Assembly: GCF_012863495.1 (NCBI RefSeq)
Contig: NZ_JAAVJL010000004.1
Location: 174,501-238,500 of the forward strand
From: Pseudanabaena yagii GIHE-NHR1
GTDB lineage: Bacteria; Cyanobacteriota; Cyanobacteriia; Pseudanabaenales; Pseudanabaenaceae
DNA: 64,000 nt
Direction: 5' to 3'
Under the pieces are notes generated by a model, which saw only the letters and a program-made list of their open reading frames with translations, did no database searches and was not told where the DNA came from. This document shows positions 44,500 to 53,591 of this stretch, one piece after another. The first letter of the stretch is position 1, and every line of letters starts with the position of its first letter. The position numbers were made by a program, and so were the translations under genes.

Positions 44500-45029
44500 T
44501 AACTCTGCACCAATTTAACAATTAAGTGACGATTTGGCTCTTTACCCTGACTATGGGTTTCGATATCAGGAAAACTTTCTAAAAGCTGATGAATGTATCG
44601 GCGATCGGCAGATGAAAGATGTTTAAGGGCAAATTCGGTTTGGGTTTCACGCACTTGTTGCACAGCTTGTTCTGCTAATTCATGCAAGCTGGCTAGATGT
44701 TTAGAGCGATAACCATTCAATTCGACAGTATAAAAATTATGGTTTTGGCGATGACTTTCTGATTGGTTGGAATCGGATGGTAGATGACTATTGAGGAGGG
44801 TGTTTGCTAAATATTGCAGAGAATCAATTACCGCACCATCTTGACCAATTAACCTTTGAATTTGCTGCTCTTGCAAACCCTCAGTACTTATTTCTAGCCA
44901 ATAATTTTGAGAGTTACTAGCAACTTGGGATGGAGATGCTTCCATAAGACTAGTATTTACCGAAGCTGTATACCCCATTAAGCCTAAAAGCTCTTGAAGC
45001 CAATTCGCACTTGCGGAAGCATCTTCCAT
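44499..45029 (-). CDS. jag: KH/R3H RNA-binding protein (Jag/KhpB family)
   Basis: An RNA-binding protein that in Gram-positive bacteria affects sRNA and cell-elongation control. The 176-aa product has a KH domain ('IQRLIGQDGAVIDSLQYLAN', with the GxxG loop) and a C-terminal R3H domain ('LSSADRRYIHQLLESFPDIE', 'PNRHLIVKL'). The N-terminal jag domain is reduced to 'WLQELLGLMGY'. The R3H motif has DRRYIH in place of the consensus R-x3-H. It lies between yidC and the DUF177 gene, as in other cyanobacteria. Confidence 0.88.
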   Translation of the reverse strand: MEDASASANWLQELLGLMGYTASVNTSLMEASPSQVASNSQNYWLEISTEGLQEQQIQRLIGQDGAVIDSLQYLANTLLNSHLPSDSNQSESHRQNHNFYTVELNGYRSKHLASLHELAEQAVQQVRETQTEFALKHLSSADRRYIHQLLESFPDIETHSQGKEPNRHLIVKLVQS

Positions 45030-45096
45030 AAACAGTAGTTACCTAATCAATGTCTTACTAGATAAATATATAGATAAGTATCTAGTTATTTATAAA

Positions 45097-45187
45097 TATA
45101 TAGCGTTACGGGTTTGTTTCCATGCCGAAAATAGGGAAACTGATTGCTTGAAAAACACTATAAGCGACACAAAGTGCCGCTTATAGT
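45097..45187. repeat. Possible F6 relative and a hairpin downstream of yidC
   Basis: TATATAGCGTTACGGGTTTG recalls the complement of the F6 right end at 10000-10020. It is followed by a hairpin with arms ACTATAAGCG and CGCTTATAGT (45157-45187). The likeness is partial. Confidence 0.4.
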
Positions 45188-45222
45188 TTCTTAGCCTTAC
45201 TTACTATGGAGTCTTAGCTAAT

Positions 45223-46527
45223 TTAGCTCTTTTTCTTTTTCTTAGAAGAGTTGGAATTAGGCTCAAAGGGTAGAGCTGATTTAGTCGGAGTCTTACCATC
45301 TTTGTCTTTGTCGTCAACTACAGTTGCTTTTTTAGCTTTAGCATCAAAGGGAATCTTGCTAGATTCTGCCTTGCTAGGTGTAATTGATTTTGGTTCAGTT
45401 TTTGCCTTGCTAGCAGGAGCAGCATTTGCCGAAACAGTGACTAGCTTTTGGAGGTTTTCTGGTAATGGTTCTTTAGCGACGATAAATGCTTGTAATGTCT
45501 GAAAGATATTGGCAATCAACATGTAGAGCATTACTCCCGATGGCAAGGGGAAGAACAAAAACATACCAGAGAAAATAATTGGTGTGAGTTTATTCATCGT
45601 GTCTTGCTGAGCAGTCTCTGGGGATGGACTATCATTTTTGGGAGTAGATCCACTGGAGATTGCTTGGTTAGCATACAAGCTAATCCCAAAGCCTAGAACC
45701 ATGATGACGATATCCCAGTTAATGCTGCCATCTGCATTGGTTACACCAGTTTTACCAAGAGCCTTGATAAAGAGGAAACCTTTGTTAGATGCTAATCCAG
45801 GAACAGTTGCTTGAACGGTGACTTCACCAGCTTGCTTCGCAACTACAGTTCCATCATCTAAAACCTCAACTAGGTCTTGTCCCTTAGTAACTTTCCACTT
45901 AGGAGTTAGTTCTACGTCTGGGTATTCAGCAGCTAAAGCTTTAAAATCTTGTCCTTGAGCAGTTTGTAAAATAATTTTTGACTGCTCACCGATCGCTAAA
46001 TTTGTACCATTTACCGCAGTAGCTAGGACTGGATAATGCACGCGATCGGCAAAGTAAACATTTTGACTAGGCGAAGTGAAAGCCTGATGAATAATTTGCG
46101 CTTGATTTTCCGCAGGAGAGATCTGAAAATTTAGAGAATAGTTAATATCTGCGAAGGGAGATCCTCTTAGAGTGGCAAACAAAGCAAAGAGAATTGGCAA
46201 TTGCACCAGTGCAGGTAGGCATCCTGAGAGAGGATTACCAAATTCTTTGAAGTTTGCCGAGTTTACTTTGGCTAGCTCCTCTTGCTGTTTGGCAGGATCG
46301 CTTTTGTAACGCTCTTGCACTTCTTTGATTCTTTGTTGCATCACGGGGTTAGCGATTTTCATGCGACGCATACTGCGAAGCTGATTAGCGCTAACGGGAA
46401 ACAACGCAAAACGTACAACCAACGTCAATGCAATAATTGCCAATCCATAGCTCGGCACGATGCCGTAGAAAAAATCTAGGAAAGGCAACATTATGTTGTT
46501 GGAAAGAAAACCTACACCGAAATCCAT
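45223..46527 (-). CDS. yidC: Membrane protein insertase YidC/Alb3
   Basis: It inserts proteins into the plasma or thylakoid membrane, alone or with SecYEG. The 434-aa protein shows the conserved five-helix core ('SYGLAIIALTLVVRFALFPV', 'NPLSGCLPALVQLPILFALF', 'FSGMFLFFPLPSGVMLYMLI'). Arg34-region 'VRFALFPVSANQLRS' holds the catalytic groove Arg. Between the second and third core helices lies a domain of about 120 aa ending 'DGTVVAKQAGEVTVQATVPG', which looks Ig-like (BIG2-type). I recall the same domain in other cyanobacterial YidC proteins. The C-terminus is Lys/Ser rich and basic, as needed to bind ribosomes. It sits in the rpmH-rnpA-PH-yidC-jag cluster. Confidence 0.95.
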   Translation of the reverse strand: MDFGVGFLSNNIMLPFLDFFYGIVPSYGLAIIALTLVVRFALFPVSANQLRSMRRMKIANPVMQQRIKEVQERYKSDPAKQQEELAKVNSANFKEFGNPLSGCLPALVQLPILFALFATLRGSPFADINYSLNFQISPAENQAQIIHQAFTSPSQNVYFADRVHYPVLATAVNGTNLAIGEQSKIILQTAQGQDFKALAAEYPDVELTPKWKVTKGQDLVEVLDDGTVVAKQAGEVTVQATVPGLASNKGFLFIKALGKTGVTNADGSINWDIVIMVLGFGISLYANQAISSGSTPKNDSPSPETAQQDTMNKLTPIIFSGMFLFFPLPSGVMLYMLIANIFQTLQAFIVAKEPLPENLQKLVTVSANAAPASKAKTEPKSITPSKAESSKIPFDAKAKKATVVDDKDKDGKTPTKSALPFEPNSNSSKKKKKS

Positions 46528-46627
46528 TTTCTACTTTACTGTTGAGTTTGCATCTAAATGATTATTGATCACTTATTAAAATTAGGATCGCCCAAGAGTT
46601 GAGCTTCTAGGGCGATCCTGAAATATT

Positions 46628-47026
46628 TTAGGCTTTGCTACCGATCGCACCGCTTCTGTCTTGTGCTTTCAGGCTTAGCTTTGATTCGATATATTCGTAT
46701 GTTTCACGAAATTTTGGTAAAGACTTTAATTCAAGGCGCGAACCGTCCTTTAGGGTCAGTACCATGTCACCCCAACTGCCTAAACCACGGGGAACCGTGA
46801 CGATTTTGGCAATTTCTGCATACACAACATCTGTGCGAGTTTGACCTCTCCAGCCACCTGTGACGGTAATGCGTCGATTGGTGATGCGATAACGTACCCA
46901 TAAAGCTCTTGCGATCGCAGCAATGCCAAAGGGAATTGTGATCACAAAAATACTCATCAGCAAGCTAATAATTAGATCGCCGATGTGAGGTGCGCCTTCG
47001 TAATAAACTTCCTCATTAACTGCCAT
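46628..47026 (-). CDS. PH-domain membrane protein
   Basis: The 132-aa protein has one hydrophobic hairpin ('LIISLLMSIFVITIPFGIAA') and a bacterial PH-like domain ('RYRITNRRITVTGGWRGQT', 'VVYAEIAKIVTVPRGLGSWG', 'LTLKDGSRLELKSLPKF'). It overlaps the rnpA end by 11 nt, so it is probably translated from the same mRNA. In many bacteria yidD occupies this place. In cyanobacteria a PH protein here is, as I recall, usual. It probably binds at the membrane near YidC; the function is not established. Confidence 0.8.
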   Translation of the reverse strand: MAVNEEVYYEGAPHIGDLIISLLMSIFVITIPFGIAAIARALWVRYRITNRRITVTGGWRGQTRTDVVYAEIAKIVTVPRGLGSWGDMVLTLKDGSRLELKSLPKFRETYEYIESKLSLKAQDRSGAIGSKA

Positions 47027-47366
47027 GCAAAACCTTCGCCTTTGCTAATAAATTCCTGAGATCATCCCAAAGTTGTTGGTAGGTTGGTTTGCTCTGAGAA
47101 GCAATAACTGTTACAACAATTTGTAATCCACTTTTCAATTGTGACAGAAGTTGTCGAAAAATGGCGCGAAGTTGACGCTTAAATCGATTACGGCTTACCG
47201 CCAACTTGCTGACTTTTTTGCTAACAACGATACCAATCTTAGTGAATTCCTCGTTACTATCAACAAGAATTCTCATATTTAAGTAAGTGCCTCTGTAGCG
47301 ATCGCCATTGGCATATACCTTTGCGAAGTCCTCTCGCCGTCGCAGACGGTTTTGATTGGGGAGCAC
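47016..47366 (-). CDS. rnpA: Ribonuclease P protein component
   Basis: The basic protein subunit of RNase P, which trims the 5' leader of tRNA precursors with the RNA subunit. The 116-aa protein starts 'MLPNQNRLRRREDFAKVYAN' and has the RNR signature 'KIGIVVSKKVSKLAVSRNRF' followed by 'KRQLR', with the arginines that contact RNA. It starts with GTG 47366. It follows rpmH by about 60 nt and overlaps the PH gene by 11 nt. It is near the family length of 110-125 aa. Confidence 0.95.
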   Translation of the reverse strand: MLPNQNRLRRREDFAKVYANGDRYRGTYLNMRILVDSNEEFTKIGIVVSKKVSKLAVSRNRFKRQLRAIFRQLLSQLKSGLQIVVTVIASQSKPTYQQLWDDLRNLLAKAKVLHGS

Positions 47367-47424
47367 TAGAAAATTAACAAGTACAAGTTAAGTACGAATA
47401 GGTTTGCGAATTAAATCTGAATAG

Positions 47425-47565
47425 TTATACGGTTGTCAAGCGAACTCTGCCTCTGCTGCGGCGAGCTTTGATGACGCGGCGACCTGTGGGGGATTCCATT
47501 CTGGCGCGAAATCCAGAGGTGCGTTTCTTTTTGCGGACACTACCGCGTAGAGTACGTTTTGTCAT
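47425..47565 (-). CDS. rpmH: Large-subunit ribosomal protein L34, 46 aa
   Basis: The smallest conserved 50S protein. I translated it by hand: '[20 protein letters not shown]', '[20 protein letters not shown]' and a final 'VRLTTV'. The highly basic sequence with 'GFRARM' and 'GRRVIKARR' is diagnostic. It is the first gene of the rpmH-rnpA-PH-yidC-jag-DUF177 cluster. The unit's promoter should lie in 47566-47650. It is too short for common ORF thresholds. dnaA and an origin, which neighbour rpmH in many bacteria, are not seen. Confidence 0.95.
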   Translation of the reverse strand: MTKRTLRGSVRKKKRTSGFRARMESPTGRRVIKARRSRGRVRLTTV

Positions 47566-47653
47566 AACCGTTACTTACTTATTTAGTTTCAAAGGGTGTC
47601 AATTTTTTCACAGGCTTTTAATTATAACACTTATGCCTATCCTATGTACATAC

Positions 47654-47686
47654 TGAGAAAAGTGTTGCATTGCAACTCTTTTCTCA
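47654..47686. repeat. Palindrome upstream of rpmH
   Basis: The arms TGAGAAAAGTGTTGCA and a nearly perfect partner TGCAACTCTTTTCTCA overlap in a short loop. Confidence 0.5.
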
Positions 47687-47703
47687 CGCTATTGTTTCAG
47701 ATA

Positions 47704-47795
47704 TATAGCAGTCCTAAATCATTTGTAGATTTTTTGGGTTTGTGGAAGTGCACTCCGAAGGGGTGCACTTCCACAAACCATTTAAGATTGCTATA
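47704..47795. repeat. F3 inverted-repeat element upstream of rpmH
   Basis: The ends are TATAGCAGTCCTAAATCATT and ATTTAAGATTGCTATA. The central palindrome is TTTGTGGAAGTGCACTCC, closely related to that of the copy at 30117 but in opposite orientation. Confidence 0.8.
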
Positions 47796-47822
47796 GCTAT
47801 GTAAGAGACAGCTATGACAAAT

Positions 47823-48017
47823 TTACTTTTTTCTTGCTTTGTTTTTTTTGCTGAAATTGACAACAATTTCAGGAGTTAGCTCTTCTTCTGGTTCATCGGT
47901 TTCCCGTTCTGCTAATGCTATTTCTATTTCAGTGGGAGATGCCGTTCCTAGTTTTTGCAAAAGGCTAGCGAAGCCTAATTGTTGTAGGTTAGTTTCTTGT
48001 TTGGGAATTGATTTCAT
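47823..48017 (-). CDS. Small hypothetical protein, or the read-through end of a disrupted gene
   Basis: A 64-aa reading frame ('MKSIPKQETNLQQLGFASLL', acidic middle, basic 'FSKKNKARKK' end), preceded by AAAGGGAAAAAC, a fair ribosome site. If the insertion sequence and one copy of its 6-bp duplication are removed, the frame joins without a stop to the tail remnant at 49548-49620 ('RQMCGIDP' then 'RKKVKGKN'). So it may be a free-standing gene, or the last exon-like piece of a larger gene broken by the IS. No family is recognised. Confidence 0.4.
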   Translation of the reverse strand: MKSIPKQETNLQQLGFASLLQKLGTASPTEIEIALAERETDEPEEELTPEIVVNFSKKNKARKK

Positions 48018-48046
48018 GTTTTTCCCTTTTACCTTTTTCCTTGGAT

Positions 48047-49541
48047 CTGGAGTTTAGACTAAAAAAGGTAAAAAAGGCAGAGTAAAAGAGATACAAACTG
48101 CCTAAAGTAGATGAAAAGTAAAGAGACATCTACAGCCATGATTATTGATAAACTACAAGACTTTCGTCAACAGGTATATAGATTTTTAGGGAACGGACGG
48201 GATGCAATATTTGACTTGATGGATGCAGTATTGACCAGTCCGAGAGTGAAATCATTTGTAGAATTATCGTTATCCGCAGTGTATCGAAGAAAATGGTCAA
48301 GTCTGTATGAATCATTAAAAGACAGTCGCCCCAACCGAGGCAGGATAAGACGGTTATGTGTGGAACAAATACCCAAAGACATCCGCCCTTTGCTAGCAGG
48401 AGACCATACAGGATGGGGAAGACCCCATGCCAAAACGCTAAAAGACAGGAGTTTTGTGCATCAACCGAATTTGGTAGAAGGGAACAAACCGATCGTGTTA
48501 GGGCATGACTACAGCACCTTGGCATGGATACCAGAGATGACAGGGAGTTGGGCAATCCCGTTATGTCACGAGCGGATCAGTAGTTTTGAGACAGCAGGGC
48601 AAAGAGCCGCATTCCAACTGAGTCAAGTATGTCGAGATTTAACGGTAAGACCAATCGCTACTTACGACAGTGAATATGGCAGTGCCGTCTTTATGAATTT
48701 GACTGAGGATATCCCTGCCGATTTACTAATACGTCTACGTCCTAACCGATGCTTATACAAAGCCCCTGCGCCCTACAGTGGTTATGGTCGTCCTCGTAAG
48801 CATGGGGATAAATTCCAACTTGCCAATGCTGATAGTTGGGGAGAGCCATCGGCAACTTTTAGCTTAGAAGATGAGACGGTTGGACAGGTGCAAATCCAGC
48901 AATGGTCTAACTTACACTTTCGGCAAGCAGCCCAACGACATATTCAAGTTATTCGAGTTACACATTCTCATTGCTCTGGTTTGTGGTTAGCTTGGGTGGG
49001 TGAACAGATGCCGACTTTAGACTCCCTTTGGCGCTTGTACTTACGTCGTTTTGCCATCGACCATTGGTATCGTTTTGCCAAACAAAGATTACATTGGACT
49101 CTTCCCCATTTGTTGACTCCTCAGCAAGCTTTGCGTTGGAGTGACCTTATGCCTTTACTCTCTTGGCAATTGTGGTTGGCTCGTCAACTGGTTATTGATA
49201 CTCCTTTGCCTTGGCAGAAACCTCAAACCAATCTTAATTTTGGTCGAGTCGCTCAGGGCTTTGCCGCACTTTTGGTCAGGATTGGCTCTCCTGCTTGTTC
49301 TCCCCAACCTCGTGGTAAGTCTCTCGGTTGGAAATCTGGACGCAAGCGTTCTCCTTTTTCTCGCTTTCCTGTCGTCAAAAAACGAGCTTCTCGCTCGAAA
49401 AAGGTCAATCAAGACTACCTTAATTCCTAACTTTCAATATTCTCTTTTTCTCTCTCTTGCTTTTACTCAGTTCTCCGTTTTCTGGGTCACTTTTTCCTGC
49501 TCTTTTTCTGATTCTCTTAATCAACTTAGTCTAAATTCCAG
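48047..49541 (+). mobile_element. Intact insertion sequence, 1495 bp
   Basis: The terminal inverted repeats are CTGGAGTTTAGACTAA (48047-48062) and TTAGTCTAAATTCCAG (49526-49541), matching at 15 of 16 positions. The direct repeat TTGGAT flanks both sides (48041-48046 and 49542-49547), the expected 6-bp target duplication. One transposase gene fills the inside. The intact ends, frame and duplication suggest recent insertion. Confidence 0.93.
48111..49430 (+). CDS. DDE transposase (IS701/IS4-like superfamily)
   Basis: The 439-aa transposase belongs to a large cyanobacterial group: 'DKLQDFRQQVYRFLGNGRDA', 'RPLLAGDHTGWGRPHAKTL' with the first catalytic Asp98, 'RPIATYDSEYGSAVF' with the second Asp, and 'PAPYSGYGRPRKHGDKFQL'. 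The third acidic residue should lie near 'LRRFAIDHWYRFAKQRL', but I cannot place it firmly. The C-terminus is basic. The frame is intact and bounded by the inverted repeats, so the element is probably active. It has no passenger genes. ATG 48111 is used; ATG 48138 would also fit. Confidence 0.92.
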   Translation: MKSKETSTAMIIDKLQDFRQQVYRFLGNGRDAIFDLMDAVLTSPRVKSFVELSLSAVYRRKWSSLYESLKDSRPNRGRIRRLCVEQIPKDIRPLLAGDHTGWGRPHAKTLKDRSFVHQPNLVEGNKPIVLGHDYSTLAWIPEMTGSWAIPLCHERISSFETAGQRAAFQLSQVCRDLTVRPIATYDSEYGSAVFMNLTEDIPADLLIRLRPNRCLYKAPAPYSGYGRPRKHGDKFQLANADSWGEPSATFSLEDETVGQVQIQQWSNLHFRQAAQRHIQVIRVTHSHCSGLWLAWVGEQMPTLDSLWRLYLRRFAIDHWYRFAKQRLHWTLPHLLTPQQALRWSDLMPLLSWQLWLARQLVIDTPLPWQKPQTNLNFGRVAQGFAALLVRIGSPACSPQPRGKSLGWKSGRKRSPFSRFPVVKKRASRSKKVNQDYLNS

Positions 49542-49547
49542 TTGGAT

Positions 49548-49620
49548 CAATGCCACACATTTGTCTGTCGCTGTCGGTGGCGTTGGGATTGGTAGTGAAT
49601 TCGTGCGGTAAATATTGCAA
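49548..49620 (-). pseudogene. Remnant of a C-terminal tail, cut off by the IS
   Basis: On the minus strand the sequence reads '[17 protein letters not shown]', nearly identical to the end of the WD40 gene at 49871 ('[18 protein letters not shown]'). Nothing of the WD40 repeats or AAA domain precedes it. The IS inserted just after it. Confidence 0.75.
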
Positions 49621-49870
49621 ACATTCGTAGGGGCAGAGCATTCCCGCGATAATTTTTAAATTCTTAGGTTTCCTTGGTTTGGGAATGCTCTGCCCAATAC
49701 TTGACAACGCAGGGACAATTTATCGGTGAAAGCAAATCAAGGAAAAAGTAAAAGGGAAAAAGTAAAAAACAGAAATAATCGCGTTTTTCCTTTTGACTTT
49801 CTACTTTTTCCTTGATTTGGGAATGGTGGCGCAAATGCAAAACCTCTACAAATTTTTACCTTTTACCTTT
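49621..49870. repeat. Inverted repeat and polypurine tracts
   Basis: GGGGCAGAGCATTCCC (49630-49645) pairs with GGGAATGCTCTGCCC (49681-49695). Then come purine tracts (AAGGAAAAAGTAAAAGGG) at about 49740-49775 and their pyrimidine complements at about 49785-49815 and 49858-49880. No gene is present. Confidence 0.65.
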
Positions 49871-52800
49871 TTACTTTTGCCTTGGAGGGATGCCACACAT
49901 CTGTCTGTCGCTGTCTGTGGCGTTGGGATTAGTGGAGAGATAGTCTTGGAGCTTATTGCATAAACCACTGACAAGGCGATCGCGATCGCTCTCAATCTCC
50001 CACACCTGTGCCGTCTTGTCAGAGGAAGCGGTGACGATTTTGCTGCCATCCGCACTGAAATTCGCACTATTGACCCAACCTGTATGCCCTTTTAGTTCGG
50101 CAATGAAATTCCCTTTCCCATCCCACAACCGCGCCGTATTGTCAGAGGAAGCGGTGACGATTTTGCTGCCATCCGTACTGAAATTCGCACTATTGACCCA
50201 ACCTGTATGCCCTTTTAGTTCGGCAATGAAATTCCCTTTCCCATCCCACAGCCGCGCCGTATTGTCAGAGGAAGTGGTGACGATTTTGCTGCCATCCGCA
50301 CTGAAATTCGCACTATTGACCCAACCTGTATGCCCTTTTAGTTCGGCAATGAAATTCCCTTTCCCATCCCACAGCCGCGCCGTATTGTCAGAGGAAGTGG
50401 TGACGATTTTGCTGCCATCCGCACTGAAATTCGCACTATTGACCCAACCTGTATGCCCTTTTAGTTCGGCAATGAAATTCCCTTTCCCATCCCACAGCCG
50501 CGCCGTATTGTCATAGGAAGCGGTGACGATTTTGCTGCCATCCGCACTGAAATTCGCACTTATGACCACACCTGTATGCCCTTTTAGTTCGGCAATGAAA
50601 TTCCCTTTCCCATCCCACAGCCGCGCCGTCTTGTCATCGGAAGCGGTGACGATTTTACTACCGTCCGCGCTGAAATTCGCACTCCAGAGCATATCTGTAT
50701 GCCCTTTTAGGTCGGCAATGAAATTCCCTTTCCCATCCCATAGCCTCGCCGTTTTGTCTTCGGATGTGGTGACGATTTTGCTGCCATCCGTACTGAAATT
50801 CGCACTATAGACCGAACCTGTATGCCCTTTTAGTTCGGCAATGAAATTCCCTTTCCCATCCCACAGCCGCGCCGTATTGTCATAGGAAGCGGTGACGATT
50901 TTGCTGCCATCCGCACTGAAATTCGCACTTCTGACCCCACCTGTATGCCCTTTTAGTTCGGCAATGAAATTCCCTTTCCCATCCCACAGCCGCGCCGTCT
51001 TGTCAGAGGAAGCGGTGACGATTTTGCTGCCATCCGTACTGAAATTCGCACTTCTGACCACACCTGTATGCCCTTTTAGTTCGGCAATGAAATTCCCTTT
51101 CCCATCCCACAGCCGCGCCGTCTTGTCAGAGGAAGCGGTGACGATTTTGCTGCCATCCGTACTGAAATTCGCACTATTGACCACACCTGTATGCCCTTTT
51201 AGTTCGGCAATGAAATTCCCTTTCCCATCCCACAGCCGCGCCGTATTGTCATAGGAAGCGGTGATGATTTTGCTGCCATCCGTACTGAAATTCGCACTTA
51301 TGACCCCACCTGTATGCCCTTGCAGGCGGTTGCGTTCGGCTACGCGATAGGTCGCCTGTTGCAGCAGGGTGGTCACATCCTGTTGGAGTTCCTGCCATCC
51401 CTGCTGTGACTGACTAGGCAGTTGCTTCAGCTTATGCGCGGCACTCACCGCCAGCAGCATCGTCTCGATGCCGAGGTTATCGAACAGAGCAACCTTAGCA
51501 TTGACCGTAGTTAGCTTGAGATCCGCCAAGGCAATATTATTCAGCGCCACCTGTCGCGCCGCCTCCGATCGCGCCGTTCCCTCTTCGGCTTTTCTGAGTT
51601 CTTCCTGAGCGCTTGCCAGTTGTGCCTTTGCCTCCTCCTGTAACTGCAAGAGTTCGCCTTTTGCCCTGACCACTTCTGCATCTGCCTGTTCTTTTTCTGT
51701 CCTTACCTTTTCCGTCTCACGGCGCGTATTCACTAAATCCTGATTAGCCTTAGCTTTTTCGGCATCCGCCTTCTGCTTCTCAGTTAAGGCATTACTAAGC
51801 TCCTTACCAGCTTTGTCTCTATCAGCATCAGCTTTGATCTTGATGTCATTAGCAATCCTCTTGGACGCATTCGCCTCATTCACCGATCGCGCCGCCCATA
51901 ACCCCGCACCCGTAGCCAAAGCCAACGTCACCGCCAAAATTGCCGAACCCACCTTCACCCTGCGATCCGCCTTTTGCTTCGCATCACCTAAAATCCTTGC
52001 CTCTTCCTCAGCTATTTCCTGTTGCCGAACCGCAATTAACCTCTCCTGCTCCGCAACCTCCCGCGCCTGTTGTTCTGCCTCTAGTTTAAGATAACTTTCT
52101 CGCTTCTCCACCTCACGACTAGACTGCAAAAAGCGATCGTCCTCATCACTGAGCCGCTTCCCCTTTGCCCATGCCTCTATCTCCTCCAGCGCCTGACCCC
52201 GTAACAAAAAAGAATCCCTCAAACCCTCATCCGTCTCCTGCCACACCCGCAACGCCTCAGCATAAAAAGTCGGACGCATATCCGCCAAAGCACGACTCAC
52301 CCAAGCCTGATTAAACACCGCCCCATAAATCGGGTTGTAAACCATCAACCTTCCATCGCGCTTCACCACCAAACCTGTTAATCGCAATAGCATCTGGTCA
52401 TAACTCTCATCCGCAGGAATACCATCACCATCCAAAATCTGCTGATACAAACCCAATAATCTCCCCCTTCCCCTCTCATCACTCTGCAAAATCCTATCCC
52501 TGATCGTCTTCAAATGCGCGGGATTATCCTGAGCTTCCCAATTCTCAATCACCTTCTCAAAGACGATCGCTCGTACCATCTCCTCCAGCGAACCTTGCTC
52601 AAAATCTGATTTTGCGGCAATAAAAGTCAATATTTTCTGCGTCAGAAAAGGCTGCCCACCCGTCCAATGCAATACCGCCGCCAAACAAGCCTGCGGATCG
52701 CTTACTTTTCCTACTAAACCTCTAGCCAAAGACTCTATTTCATTCAACTGGAAGCCACTCATCGCTACCGCATAACCAACATTAAACGACGATCGCTCTT

Positions 52801-53395
52801 TGTTCTTAATCAAATCCGCAGGTGTCGCCACCCCCAAAAAAGCAAAGGTCAAACGCTGATATTCTGGCTTTTCGGCACGTTGCTCATACAAAGACCGAAT
52901 CAACAGAAAAAATCCATCGGAATCAAAGGACGTAAGACTCAGTAATGTATCAATCTCTTCGACAAAGATCGCAATTTTTTGAGGAATATTCGGCAATAAG
53001 ACGCGATTGATAAATTCGTAGAATCTCTCTATCAAAGAAAATGACTGCTCATCGAGATCCTTCCACCACTGTTTAAAATTGATCGCTGATCCTAAATTTA
53101 AATCGCGAATTAGATCCCTAATTGTTCCTGCATACCACTGATCCTCTCGTAACGTCGTCCCCTTTTTTTGCGGATCGATCACTGCACAGACAAACCCTTC
53201 TTGCTGCAACCTTTGCATTGTCCGCACCCGTAAACTCGACTTGCCCATTTGTCGCGAGTTAAATACAAAGCAATATTCGCCATCCCTGAGATGTTCTAAT
53301 AATTCGCGATCGCATTGCCGCTCCACATAGGAATTATTATCAATCGGCAAGCTACCGCCAACTTGATATTGGAAATTGCTAGAAGGTGTGGTCAT
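49871..53395 (-). CDS. STAND-like ATPase with TM, coiled coil and eleven WD40 repeats
   Basis: The 1174-aa protein starts with an AAA/STAND-like NTPase ('[15 protein letters not shown]', Lys52 in the P-loop; Walker B '[13 protein letters not shown]' 140-151; 'GVATPADLI'; sensor-like '[13 protein letters not shown]' at 244-256). Then come a helical bundle, a membrane helix (about 482-502), a coiled coil (505-615), and eleven WD40 repeats of exactly 41 residues (691-1141). It ends with the tail '[19 protein letters not shown]'. By analogy to STAND proteins, the propeller senses and the ATPase switches. The effector is not obvious. The ATPase region closely matches the CHAT gene upstream. Confidence 0.9.
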   Translation of the reverse strand: MTTPSSNFQYQVGGSLPIDNNSYVERQCDRELLEHLRDGEYCFVFNSRQMGKSSLRVRTMQRLQQEGFVCAVIDPQKKGTTLREDQWYAGTIRDLIRDLNLGSAINFKQWWKDLDEQSFSLIERFYEFINRVLLPNIPQKIAIFVEEIDTLLSLTSFDSDGFFLLIRSLYEQRAEKPEYQRLTFAFLGVATPADLIKNKERSSFNVGYAVAMSGFQLNEIESLARGLVGKVSDPQACLAAVLHWTGGQPFLTQKILTFIAAKSDFEQGSLEEMVRAIVFEKVIENWEAQDNPAHLKTIRDRILQSDERGRGRLLGLYQQILDGDGIPADESYDQMLLRLTGLVVKRDGRLMVYNPIYGAVFNQAWVSRALADMRPTFYAEALRVWQETDEGLRDSFLLRGQALEEIEAWAKGKRLSDEDDRFLQSSREVEKRESYLKLEAEQQAREVAEQERLIAVRQQEIAEEEARILGDAKQKADRRVKVGSAILAVTLALATGAGLWAARSVNEANASKRIANDIKIKADADRDKAGKELSNALTEKQKADAEKAKANQDLVNTRRETEKVRTEKEQADAEVVRAKGELLQLQEEAKAQLASAQEELRKAEEGTARSEAARQVALNNIALADLKLTTVNAKVALFDNLGIETMLLAVSAAHKLKQLPSQSQQGWQELQQDVTTLLQQATYRVAERNRLQGHTGGVISANFSTDGSKIITASYDNTARLWDGKGNFIAELKGHTGVVNSANFSTDGSKIVTASSDKTARLWDGKGNFIAELKGHTGVVRSANFSTDGSKIVTASSDKTARLWDGKGNFIAELKGHTGGVRSANFSADGSKIVTASYDNTARLWDGKGNFIAELKGHTGSVYSANFSTDGSKIVTTSEDKTARLWDGKGNFIADLKGHTDMLWSANFSADGSKIVTASDDKTARLWDGKGNFIAELKGHTGVVISANFSADGSKIVTASYDNTARLWDGKGNFIAELKGHTGWVNSANFSADGSKIVTTSSDNTARLWDGKGNFIAELKGHTGWVNSANFSADGSKIVTTSSDNTARLWDGKGNFIAELKGHTGWVNSANFSTDGSKIVTASSDNTARLWDGKGNFIAELKGHTGWVNSANFSADGSKIVTASSDKTAQVWEIESDRDRLVSGLCNKLQDYLSTNPNATDSDRQMCGIPPRQK
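49973..51325. repeat. Eleven tandem 123-bp WD40-coding repeats
   Basis: Each unit encodes 'GHTGxVxSANFSxDGSKIVT'-type WD40 of 41 aa. Units 8 and 9 are identical in protein and almost so in DNA. Variation is concentrated at a few codons (for example 'GWVNS', 'GVVRS', 'DMLWS', and S/Y/E/D before DK or DN). Confidence 0.95.
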
Positions 53396-53467
53396 ACTGT
53401 TATCATATCAATGACTCTAAGCAGTAGCATAGACAATTATAGGGACGGACATCAGCAGGATGAAAAG

Positions 53468-53560
53468 CTAAAACAATTTTTTCCTTTTTCGTGATTCAAT
53501 GCTACACATTTGTCTGTTGCTGTCTGTGGCGTTGGGGTTGGTGGAGAGATATATGGTATC
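53468..53560 (-). pseudogene. Second tail remnant, between the two AAA genes
   Basis: On the minus strand it reads '[20 protein letters not shown]' followed by a Lys-rich end and a stop. It has no start or domain of its own and lies in the 196-nt gap after the CHAT gene. The gap holds nothing else. Confidence 0.7.
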
Positions 53561-53591
53561 TTTAGCCATCAAAGATTAATAATCAAAATCT

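Noticed and set aside
47401-47600. Replication origin near rpmH
   Set aside because: rpmH-rnpA often lies near oriC, but no dnaA gene or cluster of DnaA boxes was seen.
49141-49611. 156-aa hydrophobic plus-strand frame at the transposase end
   Set aside because: It is a shifted frame inside the transposase that runs past the IS end. It is not a gene of the element.
49956-51254. Long plus-strand open frames ('[20 protein letters not shown]' repeats)
   Set aside because: They are the antisense of the WD40 repeats. Absence of stops follows from the repeated unit, and the peptide matches no fold.
49973-51325. Regular repeats resembling a CRISPR array
   Set aside because: The 123-bp period has no unique spacers and codes for WD40 repeats in frame. 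No cas genes are nearby.
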